Shown here in pieces: positions 1-10,806 of a DNA stretch of 64,000 bases. How positions within the stretch are numbered: position 1 is the first letter of the stretch; each line of letters opens with the position of its first letter. The stretch is from assembly GCF_024323335.1 (NCBI RefSeq), contig NC_066581.1, positions 464,353,527 to 464,417,526 on the forward strand. The letters are read 5' to 3'. Origin of the DNA: Lathyrus oleraceus (taxonomy: Eukaryota > Streptophyta > Magnoliopsida > Fabales > Fabaceae). Under the pieces are notes generated by a model. It ran no database searches. It saw only the letters and a list, made by a program, of their open reading frames with translations, and was not told the DNA's origin. The position numbers were made by a program, and so were the translations under genes.

Positions 1-867
1 GATTTGCTAACCTTTGTTTTGCAGGTGACTCATATGCTTGAGTCTTTGTGCCTTGCACAATTGGTCCCTCTGTGGTTGACTATTGGTTCATTTTCTTTTG
101 ATTTTGACTGTTGACTTGTTTGCTAATGAGTTTGACTTTTGCAGGTACTTTAGTTGCCTAAGTTCTTTGAACTTGATTGCTTGCTTTGCTTTTTAGCATT
201 TGCTTTGAGGTATAATTACTTCTTCTTCATGTAGTCTGGAGACCCGGTCTGTTATTTGACCGGGCAAATTGTCTGAAGTCCTCCTTAAGAGGCAATGCCT
301 GTGTTTGTTTATATTTGTCCTAATCAGGAAAAGTCCTTCAAGTAAGGCAATTGGTGGAAGGTAGGGATAAGCAATCTATCCCCCACTATTCAGTGTGTCC
401 TCTCTTTGCTCCCATTACATGGTTGAAGCATTGAGATAAATACCCAAGATCTAATCGAGTCAATAATGTGGAGAGAGTTCCTACTTTCTGAACTCCCACA
501 CTTTCTTTGATGCTCTCTCTGATATGAGATAGAAGCAATGAGGCACACCCCTCATCTCCTTTTCATCTGCTTCACCTGAGCCCCTCAATGGCCAGGTTAA
601 GAGCAACATTCACCCATTACAGTGGACTTTTAAAGTCAAACCCTCTTGTGTGAGCCCCCATTGTTTGGCTATAGAGTGTGCTGTTTGTTATTCATTGATT
701 GATTGATTGCTCCATATACACGTGTTTGCTTGTATGTTATGCATTTATCATCACCATCAATTGCCATTAATGCATGATCATCTCATTTGCTTTTTGTGAT
801 GCTATCATTGTTGTTTGCCCATTGAGGACAATTGTAAGTCCATTGCTTTGGCATTTGCTCCTGTGAT

Positions 868-1640
868 GTGGAAGTGAGTTGTAAGACCATCATCTTGGCC
901 ACTCATCTTATCTTCTGTTTATCTGTTTGTATGTGAGGATACAGTTATAAGTCCCTGTAAGTTGGCATCTGTTGTCCTGTGATCATAATTTGATCTGTTT
1001 GTTGTATGTGAGGATACAGTTATAAGTCCCTGTAAGTTGGCATCTGTTATCCTGTGATCATAATTTGATCTGTTTGATTTGTATGTGAGGTTGCAGTTAT
1101 AAGTCCCTGTAAGTTGGCATCTGCTTTCCTGTGATCATAGTTTGTCTCATCTGTTTGTATGAGAGGTTGCAATTATAAGTCCCTGTAAGTTGGCATCTGC
1201 TTTCCTGTGATCATAGTTTGTCTCATCTGTTTGTATGAGAGGTTGCAATTATAAGTCCCTGTAAGTTGGCATTTGCATTCCTGTGATCATATTGTTGCTT
1301 TTGTTCTTGTATGTGAGGATCCATTGTAAGTCCCTGTGATGTGGCATTGGATTTCCTGTGAGCATACTGTGGAGTTAACCTAAGTCCAGATAGATTGGCA
1401 GTTGACTTCCATATTTCTCATCTTTGTTTTTCTTTTGAGGAGATTAGTGTAAGACCATTGAGTGGCATCTGATATCCGTTTCTGTTTTAGGAGACTGGTG
1501 TAAATCCATCTATTGGTATCCGGTATCCGCTTTTTATTTCTTTGCCTGTGGAGATTAGTGTAAGACCATTGAGTGGCTTCTGATATCCCGTTTTGTTTTA
1601 GGAGATTGGTATAAGACCATTGATTGGCATCCGATATCCG
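868..1640 (+). repeat. LTR minisatellite block
   Basis: Two kinds of degenerate tandem units lie inside the LTR. From about 940 to 1380 the unit is about 75 bp and contains ATAAGTCCCTGTAAGTTGGC and CCTGTGATCATA. From about 1430 to 1640 it is about 55 bp and contains GGAGATTAGTGTAAGACCAT and TGGCATCYGATATCC. The same blocks recur in the LTRs of D and in the solo LTR with different copy numbers. Confidence 0.8.
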
Positions 1641-2415
1641 CTTTTGCTTGCTTTGTTTGTTTGTTATTATTAATTGCTATTCCAAAGGACACACTTGAAT
1701 CATCTGCTATATGATTTCAAGAAGTGAACCTTCTAAGAAGTTTTACTATCCATCTTCATCCATTCATCATTCATTATGTCCTAGACTTTTTCACACTTTA
1801 CTTTTCAAACTTGACATAAGTGTTGTGCAAACATCTTCATGTTTTCAAACTAAAAACCTGGACCCAAGTCCTTGACTTTTTTTCAAACTCATTTCATAAT
1901 ACTTATCTGAATCAATCTTAATCATACTCTGACCTCATTTTCATAATCACAATCAATTAACTTCACTCATTCACTTGTTTTGGCTTTGTCCATTAATCTT
2001 TTCATGCATTAGCCATAGGCTTCAATTATCTTTGTGGTTGATGTAAATCTTGCCTATCCTTAGTGAGTCGACAGTAAGACTTCCGTACTTCAAGCAGGGC
2101 TAACCCCTCTAGTACGTCGAAGCTATCCTCGCATGGTGGATGTTGTTTTTGGTCGAGTGTTCTCCCATTGATAATGAAAAGCCTCAGTGCTTGTGTTTAA
2201 AACTGAATCCACCAACTTTTGGAAATCTTTTAGCCGAACTACGGCGTTCTGATCCTTACCTTTGATGGAAGGTACGTAGGCAACGGGTTCATCCGTTCGA
2301 ACCCAATAACACAAAAATAAAAATGTACATTCTTTTCTCACCATCCCAATCATGTTTGCACAATATTTTTGTCATAACAAATAACAATTTAGCATAACAA
2401 GTGTGAAAAGGGCTC

Positions 2416-2464
2416 CCTAGGAGTACCTAGGACGTAGTGGGTGCCTAACACCTTCCCATTGCGT
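2416..2464 (+). promoter_or_regulatory. Twin hairpins in LTR R/U5
   Basis: Two adjacent inverted repeats are seen. The first is CCTAGG / CCTAGG around the tetraloop AGTA (2416-2431). The second is ACGTAGTGGG (2432-2441) pairing with CCCATTGCGT (2455-2464) in ten pairs, two of them G-U. The equivalent positions of the A/B LTR carry different stem bases that still pair. A role in the RNA is inferred, not shown. Confidence 0.55.
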
Positions 2465-2652
2465 AATTTACCCCTTACCCAGACTCTCTGATCTTTTTAT
2501 TAGTTTTCTACGTGTAAAACTTCTTAGGCTTTTGTTCGCTTTTTAGCCAATCCTTTGGATAAATAAAAGTGCGGTGGCGACTCGAAATTTCAATGTATCT
2601 CATAGCTTATGATTTAATCGATAGATCATATAGCGACGAATACACCATCACA

Positions 2653-2755
2653 CCACCCACAGGGAAGGAAGCAAGGTGTCCAATGATCCTTGAGGCAATG
2701 CAATGATATGATATGATGCCATGAGGGATCTTAGGGACAAAATTGGGGTCTTACA
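2653..2755 (-). repeat. Start of a minus-strand Ogre LTR, truncated
   Basis: Read on the minus strand from 2755 it begins TGTAAGACCCCAATTTTGTC and matches the first ~100 bp of the solo LTR at 29384. At 2653 it meets the end of a plus-strand LTR head to head. The simplest reading is a plus-strand Ogre inserted into this minus-strand LTR, which had itself inserted into element A. The duplications would then be CCACC (2653-2657) and AACCT (2756-2760), with partners left of the window. Confidence 0.75.
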
Positions 2756-5700
2756 AACCTCATCAGGAAGAGTTGGAAGTCATTAACCTTGGTACTGAGG
2801 ATGCAAAGAAAGAGATCAAGATAGGGGCTGCTTTAGAGGAAAAGGTCAAGAGAGGGCTGATTGAAATGCTGCAAGAATATGTGGATGTATTCGCATGGTC
2901 GTATCAAGATATGCCTGGTTTGGATACAGATATTGTGGTGCACAGGCTACCTCTCAGAGAAGATTGTCCTTCGGTAAAGCAGAAGCTTCGTAGAACTAGT
3001 CCTGATATGGCTGTCAAGATCAAAGAGGAGGTTCAGAAACAGTTGGATGCAGGTTTTCTAGCAGTTACCATTTATCCCCCTTGGGTGGCCAACATCGTAC
3101 CCGTGCCGAAGAAGGATGGTAAAGTCAGGATGTGTGTCGATTACCGAGATTTAAATAGAGCCAGTCCAAAAGATGACTTCCCATTACCTCACATTTATGT
3201 ATTGGTCGATAACACTGCTCAGTCCTCGGTTTTCTCTTTCATGGATGGATTTTCTGGCTATAATCAGATCAAGATGGCGCCAGAAGACATGGAGAAGACG
3301 ACATTCATTACACCTTGGGGCACATTCTGTTATAAGGTAATGCCATTTGGGTTGAAGAACGCCGGTGCTACCTACCAAAGAGCTATGACGACACTCTTTC
3401 ATGACATGATGCACAAAGAAATTGAAGTGTACGTGGATGATATGATTGCGAAGTCTCAGACAGAAGAGGAGCATTTGGTAAACTTGCAAAAGTTGTTCGA
3501 AAGATTGAGAAAGTTCAAACTAAGGCTAAATCCAAACAAGTGTACGTTTAGAGTGAGATCTGGAAAGCTGTTAGGTTTCGTGGGTTTTTAGGGAGGCTGA
3601 ACTGCATTGCACGGTTCATATCTCACCTAACAGCTACGTGTGAATCGATATTTAAATTGCTAAGAAAAGATCAAGCAATCAGGTGGAACAATGATTGTCA
3701 AAAAGCTTTTGATAAGATAAAAGAATATTTGCAGAAACCTCCAATTCTTATACCTCCAGTTCCCGGGAGGCCTCTGATAATGTACCTTTCAGTAATAGAG
3801 AATTTGATGGGGTGTGTATTGGGACAGCATGACGAGTCTGGTCGAAAAGAGCATGCAATATACTACCTTAGCAAAAAGTTTACCGACTATGAAATAAGAT
3901 ATTCGCTGCTCGAGAAAACTTGTTGCGCTTTGGGATGGGCTGCTCGCCGACTAAAACAGTATATGTTCAACCGTACTACCTTGTTGATTTCTAAGATGGA
4001 CCCAGTAAAGTATATCTTTGAAAAGCCGGCTCTTACCGGACAAGTGGCTCGTTGGCAGATGATTTTGACAGAGTATGATATTCAGTACACGTCGCAAAAG
4101 GCCATTAAGGGTAGTATTCTGTCTGATTACCTTGCTGAGCAACCAATTGATGACTATCAGCCGATGATGTTTGAATTCCTAGATGAAGATATCATGTACT
4201 TAAAGATGAAAGATTGTGAGGAGCCTCTTGTCGAGGAAGGACCGGATCTCGATGACAAGTGGACACTGATGTTTGATGGGGCGGTAAATATGAATGGAAA
4301 TGGTGTTGGGGCAGTACTCATTAATCCTAAAGGTGCACACATACCTTTTTCCGCCAGATTGACTTTTGAAGTAACCAACAACGAAGCTGAGTACGAGGCC
4401 TGTATCATGGGGATTGAGGAAGCCATCGACCTAAGGATAAAAAATATGGACATTTATGGAGATTCTGCTCTAGTGATTAACCAAGTCAATGGGGACTGGA
4501 ATACTCATCAGCCGCATTTGATTCCTTATAGAGATTACACCAGAAGGATCCTGACTTTCTTAAAGACAGTAAAGTTGTATCATGTACCCCGAGATGAAAA
4601 TCAAATGGCTGATGCCTTAGCCACATTGTCTTCCATGATTAAAGTCCATTGGCAAAATCATGTGCCACACGTTGTTGTGAATCGACTCGAGAGGCATGCA
4701 TATGTGTTTGCAGCCGAGTCTGTTATTGATGAGAAGCCGTGGTTTTATGATATTAAGAATATCCTCAAAAGCCAAGAGTATCCTGAAGGTGCGTCAAAGA
4801 ATGACAAGAAGACATTGAGAAGGCTAGCTGGAAGCTTTTACTTGAACAAGGATGATGTGTTGTACAAGAGGAACTTTGACATGGTTCTGCTCAGATGCGT
4901 GGTTAGACATGAAGCAGACATGTTAATGCAGGAAGTACACGAGGGATCTTTCGGTACCCATGCTGGTGGTCATGCAATGGCCAAGAAGTTGTTAAGAGCC
5001 GGTTATTACTGGATAACAATGGAATCTGATTGTTTCAAATACGCTCGGAAGTGCCACAAATGTCAGATCTATGCAGATAAAGTGCATGTACCACCAAACC
5101 CTCTGAATATTATGAATTCTCCTTGGCCATTCGCGATGTGGGGCATCGATATGATTGGAAAGATTGAACCTACTGCTTCTAATGGACATCGCTTCATCCT
5201 AGTCGCGATTGATTACTTTACCAAGTGGGTGGAAGCAGCTTCCTATGCCAATGTTACCAGACAAGTGATTGCTCGATTCATTAAGAAAGAAATTATCTGT
5301 CGTTATGGGGTTCCTGAGAGAATCATCACTGATAATGGTTCGAATCTCAATAACAAGATGATGAAAGAGCTTTGCAAAGACTTTAAGATCGAGCACCACA
5401 ATTCTTCTCCTTACAGACCAAAGATGAATGGTGTTGTAGAGGCGGCAAACAAGAACATTAAGAAGATTGTGCAAAAGATGGTTGTGACGTATAAGGATTG
5501 GCATGAGATATTACCTTTCGCTTTGCATGGGTATCATACCTCAGTGCGTACGTCAACAGGGGCAACTCCGTTTTCACTTGTGTATGGCATGGAGGCAGTC
5601 TTGCCAGTAGAAGTTGAAATCCCTTCTTTGAGGGTGATGATGGATGTAAAACTTGATGAGGCTGAGTGGGTTCAAGCCAGGTTTTTACGAGTTAAATTTA

Positions 5701-5991
5701 ATTGAGGAAAAGCAATTAGCGGCGGTGTGCCATGGACAACTATATCAGAGAAGGATGAAGAAGGCCTTTGACCAGAAAGTGCGTCCTCGAAGCTGTCAGA
5801 TAGGTGACTTAGTTTTGAAGATGATCCTTCCTCCCGGTACAGATAACAGGGGCAAGTGGACTCCGAATTATGAAGGTCCATATGTTGTTAAGAAAGTCTT
5901 TTCTGGTGGAGCCTTGATGCTTACAACTATGGATGGTGAAGATTTTTTGTCTCCTGTGAATTCAGATGTAGTCAAAAAATACTTCGCATAA
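2756..5991 (+). pseudogene. pol: Element A pol (RT, RNase H, second RNase H, integrase), frameshifted
   Basis: The first codons match the B pol just before the reverse transcriptase. RT motifs are present, including YVDDMI near 3430. An 88-bp deletion at about 3585 (relative to B 16496-16583) shifts the frame. The next open frame, 3657-5705, covers the RT-connection, RNase H, the second archaeal-type RNase H (FDGAVN, EAEYE, GDSALV, ADALA), the integrase zinc finger and the core (GIDMIG, TDNGS, VEAANK). One extra base near 5683 (TTTTTACGAG versus TTTGATGAG in B) shifts the frame again, and 5653-5991 gives the C-terminus ending KKYFA. The gene therefore cannot give a full polyprotein, although both lesions are single events in otherwise open sequence. 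It is better preserved than B. The missing N-terminus was removed by the Ogre insertion at 2755. Confidence 0.9.
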
Positions 5992-6000
5992 ATTGACCCG

Positions 6001-6196
6001 CTGGACAAAGAAAAAAAGTCCAGGCAAAAAAGGGCATCCCGGCGAACCAAGAGAAAAAGAAAAGAAAAAGGTTCGGGCAAACGTTAGGGATAAAGAATAA
6101 AAATAATATGTACACCCGGTAAGTCGAAAACCTGCAAAGGCTGCTTAGGCAAAAATGGGTATCCCGGTGGATTGAAAACCTAAAAAGGTGGTCCAG
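6001..6196 (+). promoter_or_regulatory. Post-pol compound hairpins, element A
   Basis: Four inverted repeats are seen in a row: CTGGAC / GTCCAG (6001-6023); CGAACC / GGTTCG (6043-6075); TAAG / CTTA enclosing CCT-GCAA-AGG (6120-6147); and TGGA / TCCA enclosing CCT-AAAA-AGG (about 6168-6195). Homologous modules with other stem bases follow pol in B, C and D. Confidence 0.6.
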
Positions 6197-7334
6197 GCAA
6201 AAGAGAGATTAAAGCGAAGACTACAGTCTGAGTTATCTGTACTTCATTGTGTTTCAGTGTCTACCATCTAGAAGGATATGATCGGTCCAATCACTCTTCT
6301 CAGAAAGCAAAGAATTTGGGGGAAATTGAAGATCTATGAGTCATAACAGAATTGGAAAATAGTGGAACGCCGTGTTCACATTGCTAATAGGATAGTTTAT
6401 TTTCTCTTTTGGCGCAATTACCTTTTCCTAGGAATTGCTTCCTGATGTATTTGCCTTTATAGGCCATTCTCAATCAATAAAAGTCGTTATTCAGTCAAAT
6501 TGCTCTTCTTTTTTTTTATTTCTACTATTTTGTTTGCAAAAAACGTCCGAATTTTTGATAAACATTGCATCTAAAAAACATGAAGGCTAGATAATGACGT
6601 GCGGAAAGATAAAACATCTGAAAATCATTTTGAATGTTGAGTACACTTGAGTATATTTTGTCCATACGATCCCCCGGGGCATGTATGTATCGCCGTTTCG
6701 CAGGTCACTATCTTTGATTGATGGCTAAAGCAGATGAGCCAAAGTTTGTTCGAAGGAAGACCCTGTTGTTTCAACACTGTCCAGTCACGTAAGAAGTTGG
6801 GTCGTCTAAGTCGAGGTCAGAATTTGTTTCCCTAGCATGGTCGAGAGGTTGGTGTTTTCCCAACAAGTGACTCCCCAATTGAGTTGGTTTCTCTACCGTT
6901 CCGAGAATGTCAGTTCAGTAAGTATCCTCAGCAGAATTGTTGTATCTCCCCACAGAGTTGAAAGATCGAATCAGGAATTGTGTGCTCAGTAAAGTGATCA
7001 TTCACTTTCCCAGCAAGAGTTTTCCTCCCTTTGCATCTTGCATGTAATAATCATCATTTGCATTCGCATTCTCAAATCGCATAGCATTTCCATTCAGTTT
7101 GGAGCATTACGCCATAGAAAACTCAAACATATGCATACATGTATTAAACTAGATTGGATCATATCTTTGGAAGAGACGGATCATTTTTCAACATCAGTGT
7201 AGCACATTTGCAGCAGTTGCTCTTGGCAACATTCAGAATCGATAATCCCAGTGAGATTTATTTTCTCACTAGTCCGTGAAAGGAAAGCCTGACTCTCTCC
7301 CCAGTTTAGTCCCCGACAAGTGTCTGCCTTATTT

Positions 7335-8310
7335 TGACATATGTAAATGTCATCCTTGCGATACCGGTAAGTGTCGTGTTGATCCCCGTAAATGTCTGTG
7401 CTTTTCTTTGATGTCGGTAAACATCATCTATCGATGTCGGTAAACGTCGAATTCCAATCGTTGGTCATCAATAAATGGCATGTCTCTCACGGTGTCTACA
7501 AAAAATCGTTCTGTCAACACCCGTGTGTGTCCTTTCCCTTTTTGGTGTCGGTAAACATCATTGATTCGATGTCGGTAAACATCGGCCGCTTGTTAACCAT
7601 CGGTAAATGGTTTTGTCGTTTAAGATTCCCCAGCAGATTCGCTATCCGTAAATATCGAGTGTTTCATTTTCGCCATCGATAAATGGTTTTGTTTCATAAG
7701 CGTATTCTTTCTTTGGTGTCGGTAAACATCAGTGTTCGGTGTCGGTAAACATCATTGTTCGATGTCGGTAAACATCGAGTTCCTTCCCAGTCATCGGTAA
7801 ATGTCTGGCCTTGTTTCACTTATAAACATCTTTGTTCGGTGTCGGTAAACATCATTGTTCGGTGTCGGTAAACATCATTGTTCGATGTCGATAAACATCG
7901 AGTTCCTTCCCAGTCATCGGTAAATGTCTGGCCTTGTTTCACTTATAAACATCTTTGTTCGGTGTCGGTAAACATCATTGTTCGGTATCGGTAAACATCA
8001 TTGTTCGATGTCGGTAAACATCGAGTTCCTTCCCAGTCATCGATAAATGTCTGGCCTTGTTTCACTTATAAACATCTTTGTTCGATGTCGGTAAACATCG
8101 AGTTCCATCCCAGTCATCGGTAAATGTCGGGTCTTGTTTCACTTTTCCCTCCCCAGTGAAGCCGCCATCGGTAAATGGCCTTGCTTTCCTTGATATCGGT
8201 AAATATCAAATCTGTTTTGAAGTCGCCATCGGTAAATGGCCTCGCTTTCCTTGATATCGGTAAATATCAAATTTGTTTTGAAGCCGCCATCGGTAAACGA
8301 CCTCGCTTTC
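7335..8310 (+). repeat. CGGTAA-loop hairpin array, element A
   Basis: About two dozen short inverted repeats share the 6-nt loop CGGTAA, while the 5-7 bp stems differ. Stems include GATGT/ACATC, GGTGT/ACATC (one G-U), AACCAT/ATGGTT (7595-7612), GCCAT/ATGGC (about 8165 and 8226) and TTGATAT/ATATCAA (about 8189 and 8250). TGACAT/ATGTCA at 7335-7352 has the loop ATGTAA. Part of the array is a higher-order repeat of about 130 bp, marked by CACTTATAAACATC, present about three times. Confidence 0.8.
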
Positions 8311-8421
8311 CTCGCTTCGTCACCTACAGAGTGAAAATTCTCCGGTTCTTTTGGTATTCAATCCCTGTTTACCTTGAAAGTCTGATAGCCGCTGCCTTCA
8401 TCCGTTCAGGTTCACAGTTGA

Positions 8422-8436
8422 TTGAATAGGGGCAGC
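8422..8436 (+). promoter_or_regulatory. Polypurine tract, element A
   Basis: The purine-rich run GAATAGGGGCAGC directly precedes the LTR start TGTAGCACC. It would prime plus-strand DNA synthesis. It resembles the Ogre D tract AAATAGGGGCATC. Confidence 0.7.
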
Positions 8437-10786
8437 TGTAGCACCTCAAATTTGCCCTCCTCATTCATGCATTCATTTTAGGTCATTTAACATTTCATAT
8501 CGCATTTCATCATGTCAATCAGAATTAGCTCCAAGAGGATGTCATACAAGTCACTTTGTGGGTTCTATCTGAAGGATCAAGCTTAATGGGCTCAGTACAG
8601 TTCAAAATTCAACTATGAAGCCAAAAGTCAACTGTTGGTCAATTGAAGGTGAAATGGCCAGGGAATGACTTGAGTTACTTCCAACATGTTCAAATAGGGT
8701 CTATTCGTCATTCAAAACGTTAATCTTGAAGGAGCAAAAGTTTGTTCATGAGCTGTCATGCTCGTTAGGCGAGCAGAATGGGCCGCCTAGCGAGTCCCAT
8801 GAAAAGCGACCAGAATCACCTGCGATCAGAGGAATTTCCTGAACTGTAATGCTCGCTAGGCGAAGCCCATGCGTTTAAAAAATGAAAAAATATATATAAA
8901 AAAAAACGAAAAAAAAAGAAAGAAAAAGAAGAAAATATAACAGAAAAATCTTGGAGTTGGACCTCTCTCATTTGATCCCACAAAGCCACGAAAATCAGGT
9001 TATAAATTCTAAAAAGAATTCAGTGAAAAAAGGCTAGAGAGATTCTAACTAATTCAGAGCCACCTCCAGAGACTGAAGGGAACTCATCTGCAAAGAACCA
9101 ATTCCCTCTCATATAAACCCTATGATTGTTCTGCAAAGCCAACGGTGCAATTCAATTTCAATGGATCTCTCCAATCAGTAGGTATGTCATGTCTTGATGT
9201 GTGGATCCTTACCCCTGACTTTGAGTTTTGATACCCTTTTGATGCATTTGTTTGACAAGGGGTTTAGGCCTTCTGTCCTTGGTTGCTTTTTCTGAGCTTT
9301 TTTTATGAATTTTAATGGCATGATTCATGTGGTTATATTTTGATTCTGGTTTGGTGTAACTCTTGATTGCACCCCGTCTTGTTATTCTAACCTGTTTGTT
9401 GAGTTTTTTTGTGAGGGCTCACATGAACCTTGAAGAGATAGCTTTCTTGGTATTCCCCTTTATTTGTGGGATACCATTTGGAGATTTATTTTGATTGTTT
9501 TGCTGACTTGTTTTCTTTGATGGTCCTAGTCTGAGAGATCTCTAGGTTTCTTATTTCTTTAGTTGTTGTTACTTCGGATCTTTATCCGGGTGGTAGATCT
9601 CTCGATCCCTTTTACATCTTTTCCCGTATTTTACCACTTTCTTAGCTGGAAGACCTCAACAGGAGGCAATGTTTTCTTTTGTTTGTTTACTTTTGTGCCC
9701 AAAGACCTCCAAGAAGAGGCACCAATGCTAAAGACCTCCATGAAGAGGCAATTGACGGATAAAAGGGATTAGTAGTCGATCCCCCGTTATTCAGTGTGTC
9801 GTTCTTTATGCTTGCACTACGTGTCGATGCTTCAGAACAAAAGCCCAAGATCTTTTGTCCGGCCAGTCAGTGGAGAGGGTTCCACCTTTCTGAATCCCCA
9901 CTTTTTGTCGTGAGCTCACCCTGTCCAGGGTTAAGAGCTATGAATGTCTTATCCTCATTACCCGCTTGATTTTCTCACCCTAACGTTCAATGTCAATGGT
10001 TAAGAGCCCATTTGATTACCTTTCCATGGCTTGTTTGTCGAGGTTGATATGACCCCTCTTGACTAAAGCTCTACCCACGTATGTTTGAGCCTCCCTTGTT
10101 GGCGTGTTTATTTTATGCATGTTTGTTTTGTATGGTGTGATCGTCTCCCCATAGGATTTCTAGGCTTCGTATAGTCTCTCGTTTGCATGTCAATTAAGGT
10201 AGCACGGTTCCTTCGTGTAGGACTTCCTTTTTGCATGAGCATTCCTAAAACAAACAAACTCATTGATTTTTCTTCTCCTAAGAACACGTTAACTCCTTCT
10301 ACTACAAGTGAGTAAGTCTCCAAAGGTCGAGCATCCGGTAGATTGTGTAGTAACGTCATTCATCACAAAAAACAAACAAAAATAGGTTAGCCGAGCTACG
10401 GTGCTCTGATTCTCAATCATTCTTGAGATACGTATGCAGCAGGGTAGGGCCTGTTCGAGCAATAACTCTTTATTTTCCCTACATTGATTTTCTCTCTTTT
10501 GCATCGCATATAGGACTTTTTATACACACACTTTAGACATAAATAGCAATCGTGGATCCTGTGGAGTACCACAGACGTGAATGGGTGTGATATCCTTCCC
10601 TTCACGTAATCGCCCCCCTTACTCAGTTTTCTTTGGTTCGAGACTTTGTCTTATCCGTTCCCTCTTGGTTATGCAGTACTACCTTTCCCTCCTCTTGGGA
10701 TAAAAGTACATAGCTGGCGACTCTACTTTCTTCCGCGCCACTCTTTTCGCGTTTGTACTTGGATTCGAGAAATCCGGGGAGCGACA
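8437..10786 (+). repeat. Tat LTR shared by elements A and B
   Basis: Starts TGTAGCACCTC and ends GGAGCGACA, 2350 bp. The same edges bound the LTR at 21440-23796. It is preceded by A's polypurine tract and followed by B's PBS, so it serves both elements. It contains a long inverted repeat built on CTCGCTAGGCG (about 8760-8795), an A-rich run at 8872-8945, paired AAGACCTCC..AAGAGGCA repeats near 9700-9750, twin hairpins at 10559-10607, and TGGCGACTCTAC at 10715. Divergence from the right-hand LTR is a few percent by eye. Confidence 0.88.
10559..10607 (+). promoter_or_regulatory. Twin hairpins in R/U5 of the A/B LTR
   Basis: CTGTGG / CCACAG encloses AGTA (10559-10574). ACGTGAA (10575-10581) pairs with TTCACGT (10601-10607), and inside it GGG pairs with CCC. 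Position, loop and spacing match the Ogre LTR pair at 2416-2464, but most stem bases differ. Confidence 0.6.
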
Positions 10787-10789
10787 GCA

Positions 10790-10806
10790 GGCGACTCTGC
10801 TGGGGA
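10790..10806 (+). promoter_or_regulatory. Primer binding site, element B
   Basis: GGCGACTCTGCTGGGGA lies 3 nt after the LTR end. It equals the D primer site except for the first base (A instead of T in TGG). The site is of the type described as complementary to the 3' end of tRNA-Arg in Ogre elements. Confidence 0.8.

Larger units (their letters stand above)
1..2652 (+). repeat. Ogre LTR, 3' part (left edge outside window)
   Basis: The right edge ends in CACCATCACA, matching the CACCGTCACA end of the Ogre D LTRs. The order of blocks is the same as in D read in reverse: tandem repeats, the box with TACGGCGTTCTGAT, the GGAGTACC hairpin, and GGTGGCGACTCG near the end. The start (TGTAAGACCCC) is not present, so whether this is a solo LTR or the 3' LTR of a whole element cannot be told. 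The 76-codon frame antisense at 2123-2353 is an LTR shadow that recurs in D and is not taken as a gene. Confidence 0.85.
5992..8421 (+). other. Element A 3' untranslated region
   Basis: No coding frame is supported here. From the pol stop onward there are four compound hairpins (6001-6196). A mostly plain stretch follows, with CCCAG-type motifs at about 6830-7050 and a complement of the PBS at 7627-7644 (16 of 18 bases). The CGGTAA-loop hairpin array runs 7335-8310, and a polypurine tract ends the region. Confidence 0.8.
2756..10786 (+). mobile_element. Element A: 5'-truncated Tat-lineage Ty3-gypsy retrotransposon
   Basis: It contains pol, the 3' UTR, the polypurine tract and an LTR. LTR, ORF1, gag and protease upstream of pol are missing in the window because an Ogre LTR lies at 2755. 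The sequence is nearly identical to element B over pol and the 3' UTR. Its 3' LTR (8437-10786) is at the same time the 5' LTR of B, so A and B form a tandem pair. The family resembles Ogre/Tat but has no intron at the pro-RT junction. Confidence 0.85.

Noticed and set aside
2123..2353. 76-codon minus-strand frame, also at 36993-37178 and 55703-55888
   Set aside because: It lies antisense to the Ogre LTR and recurs only because the LTR recurs. There is no separate start signal, and it is broken in the solo LTR.
7335..8310. CRISPR-like array
   Set aside because: Repeats are short palindromes with variable spacing and no unique spacers, no cas genes are present, and the setting is a plant retrotransposon.
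10790..10806. tRNA gene at the tRNA-Arg-like words
   Set aside because: Only the 3' end complement is present, without the rest of a cloverleaf or internal promoter boxes. It is a primer binding site.
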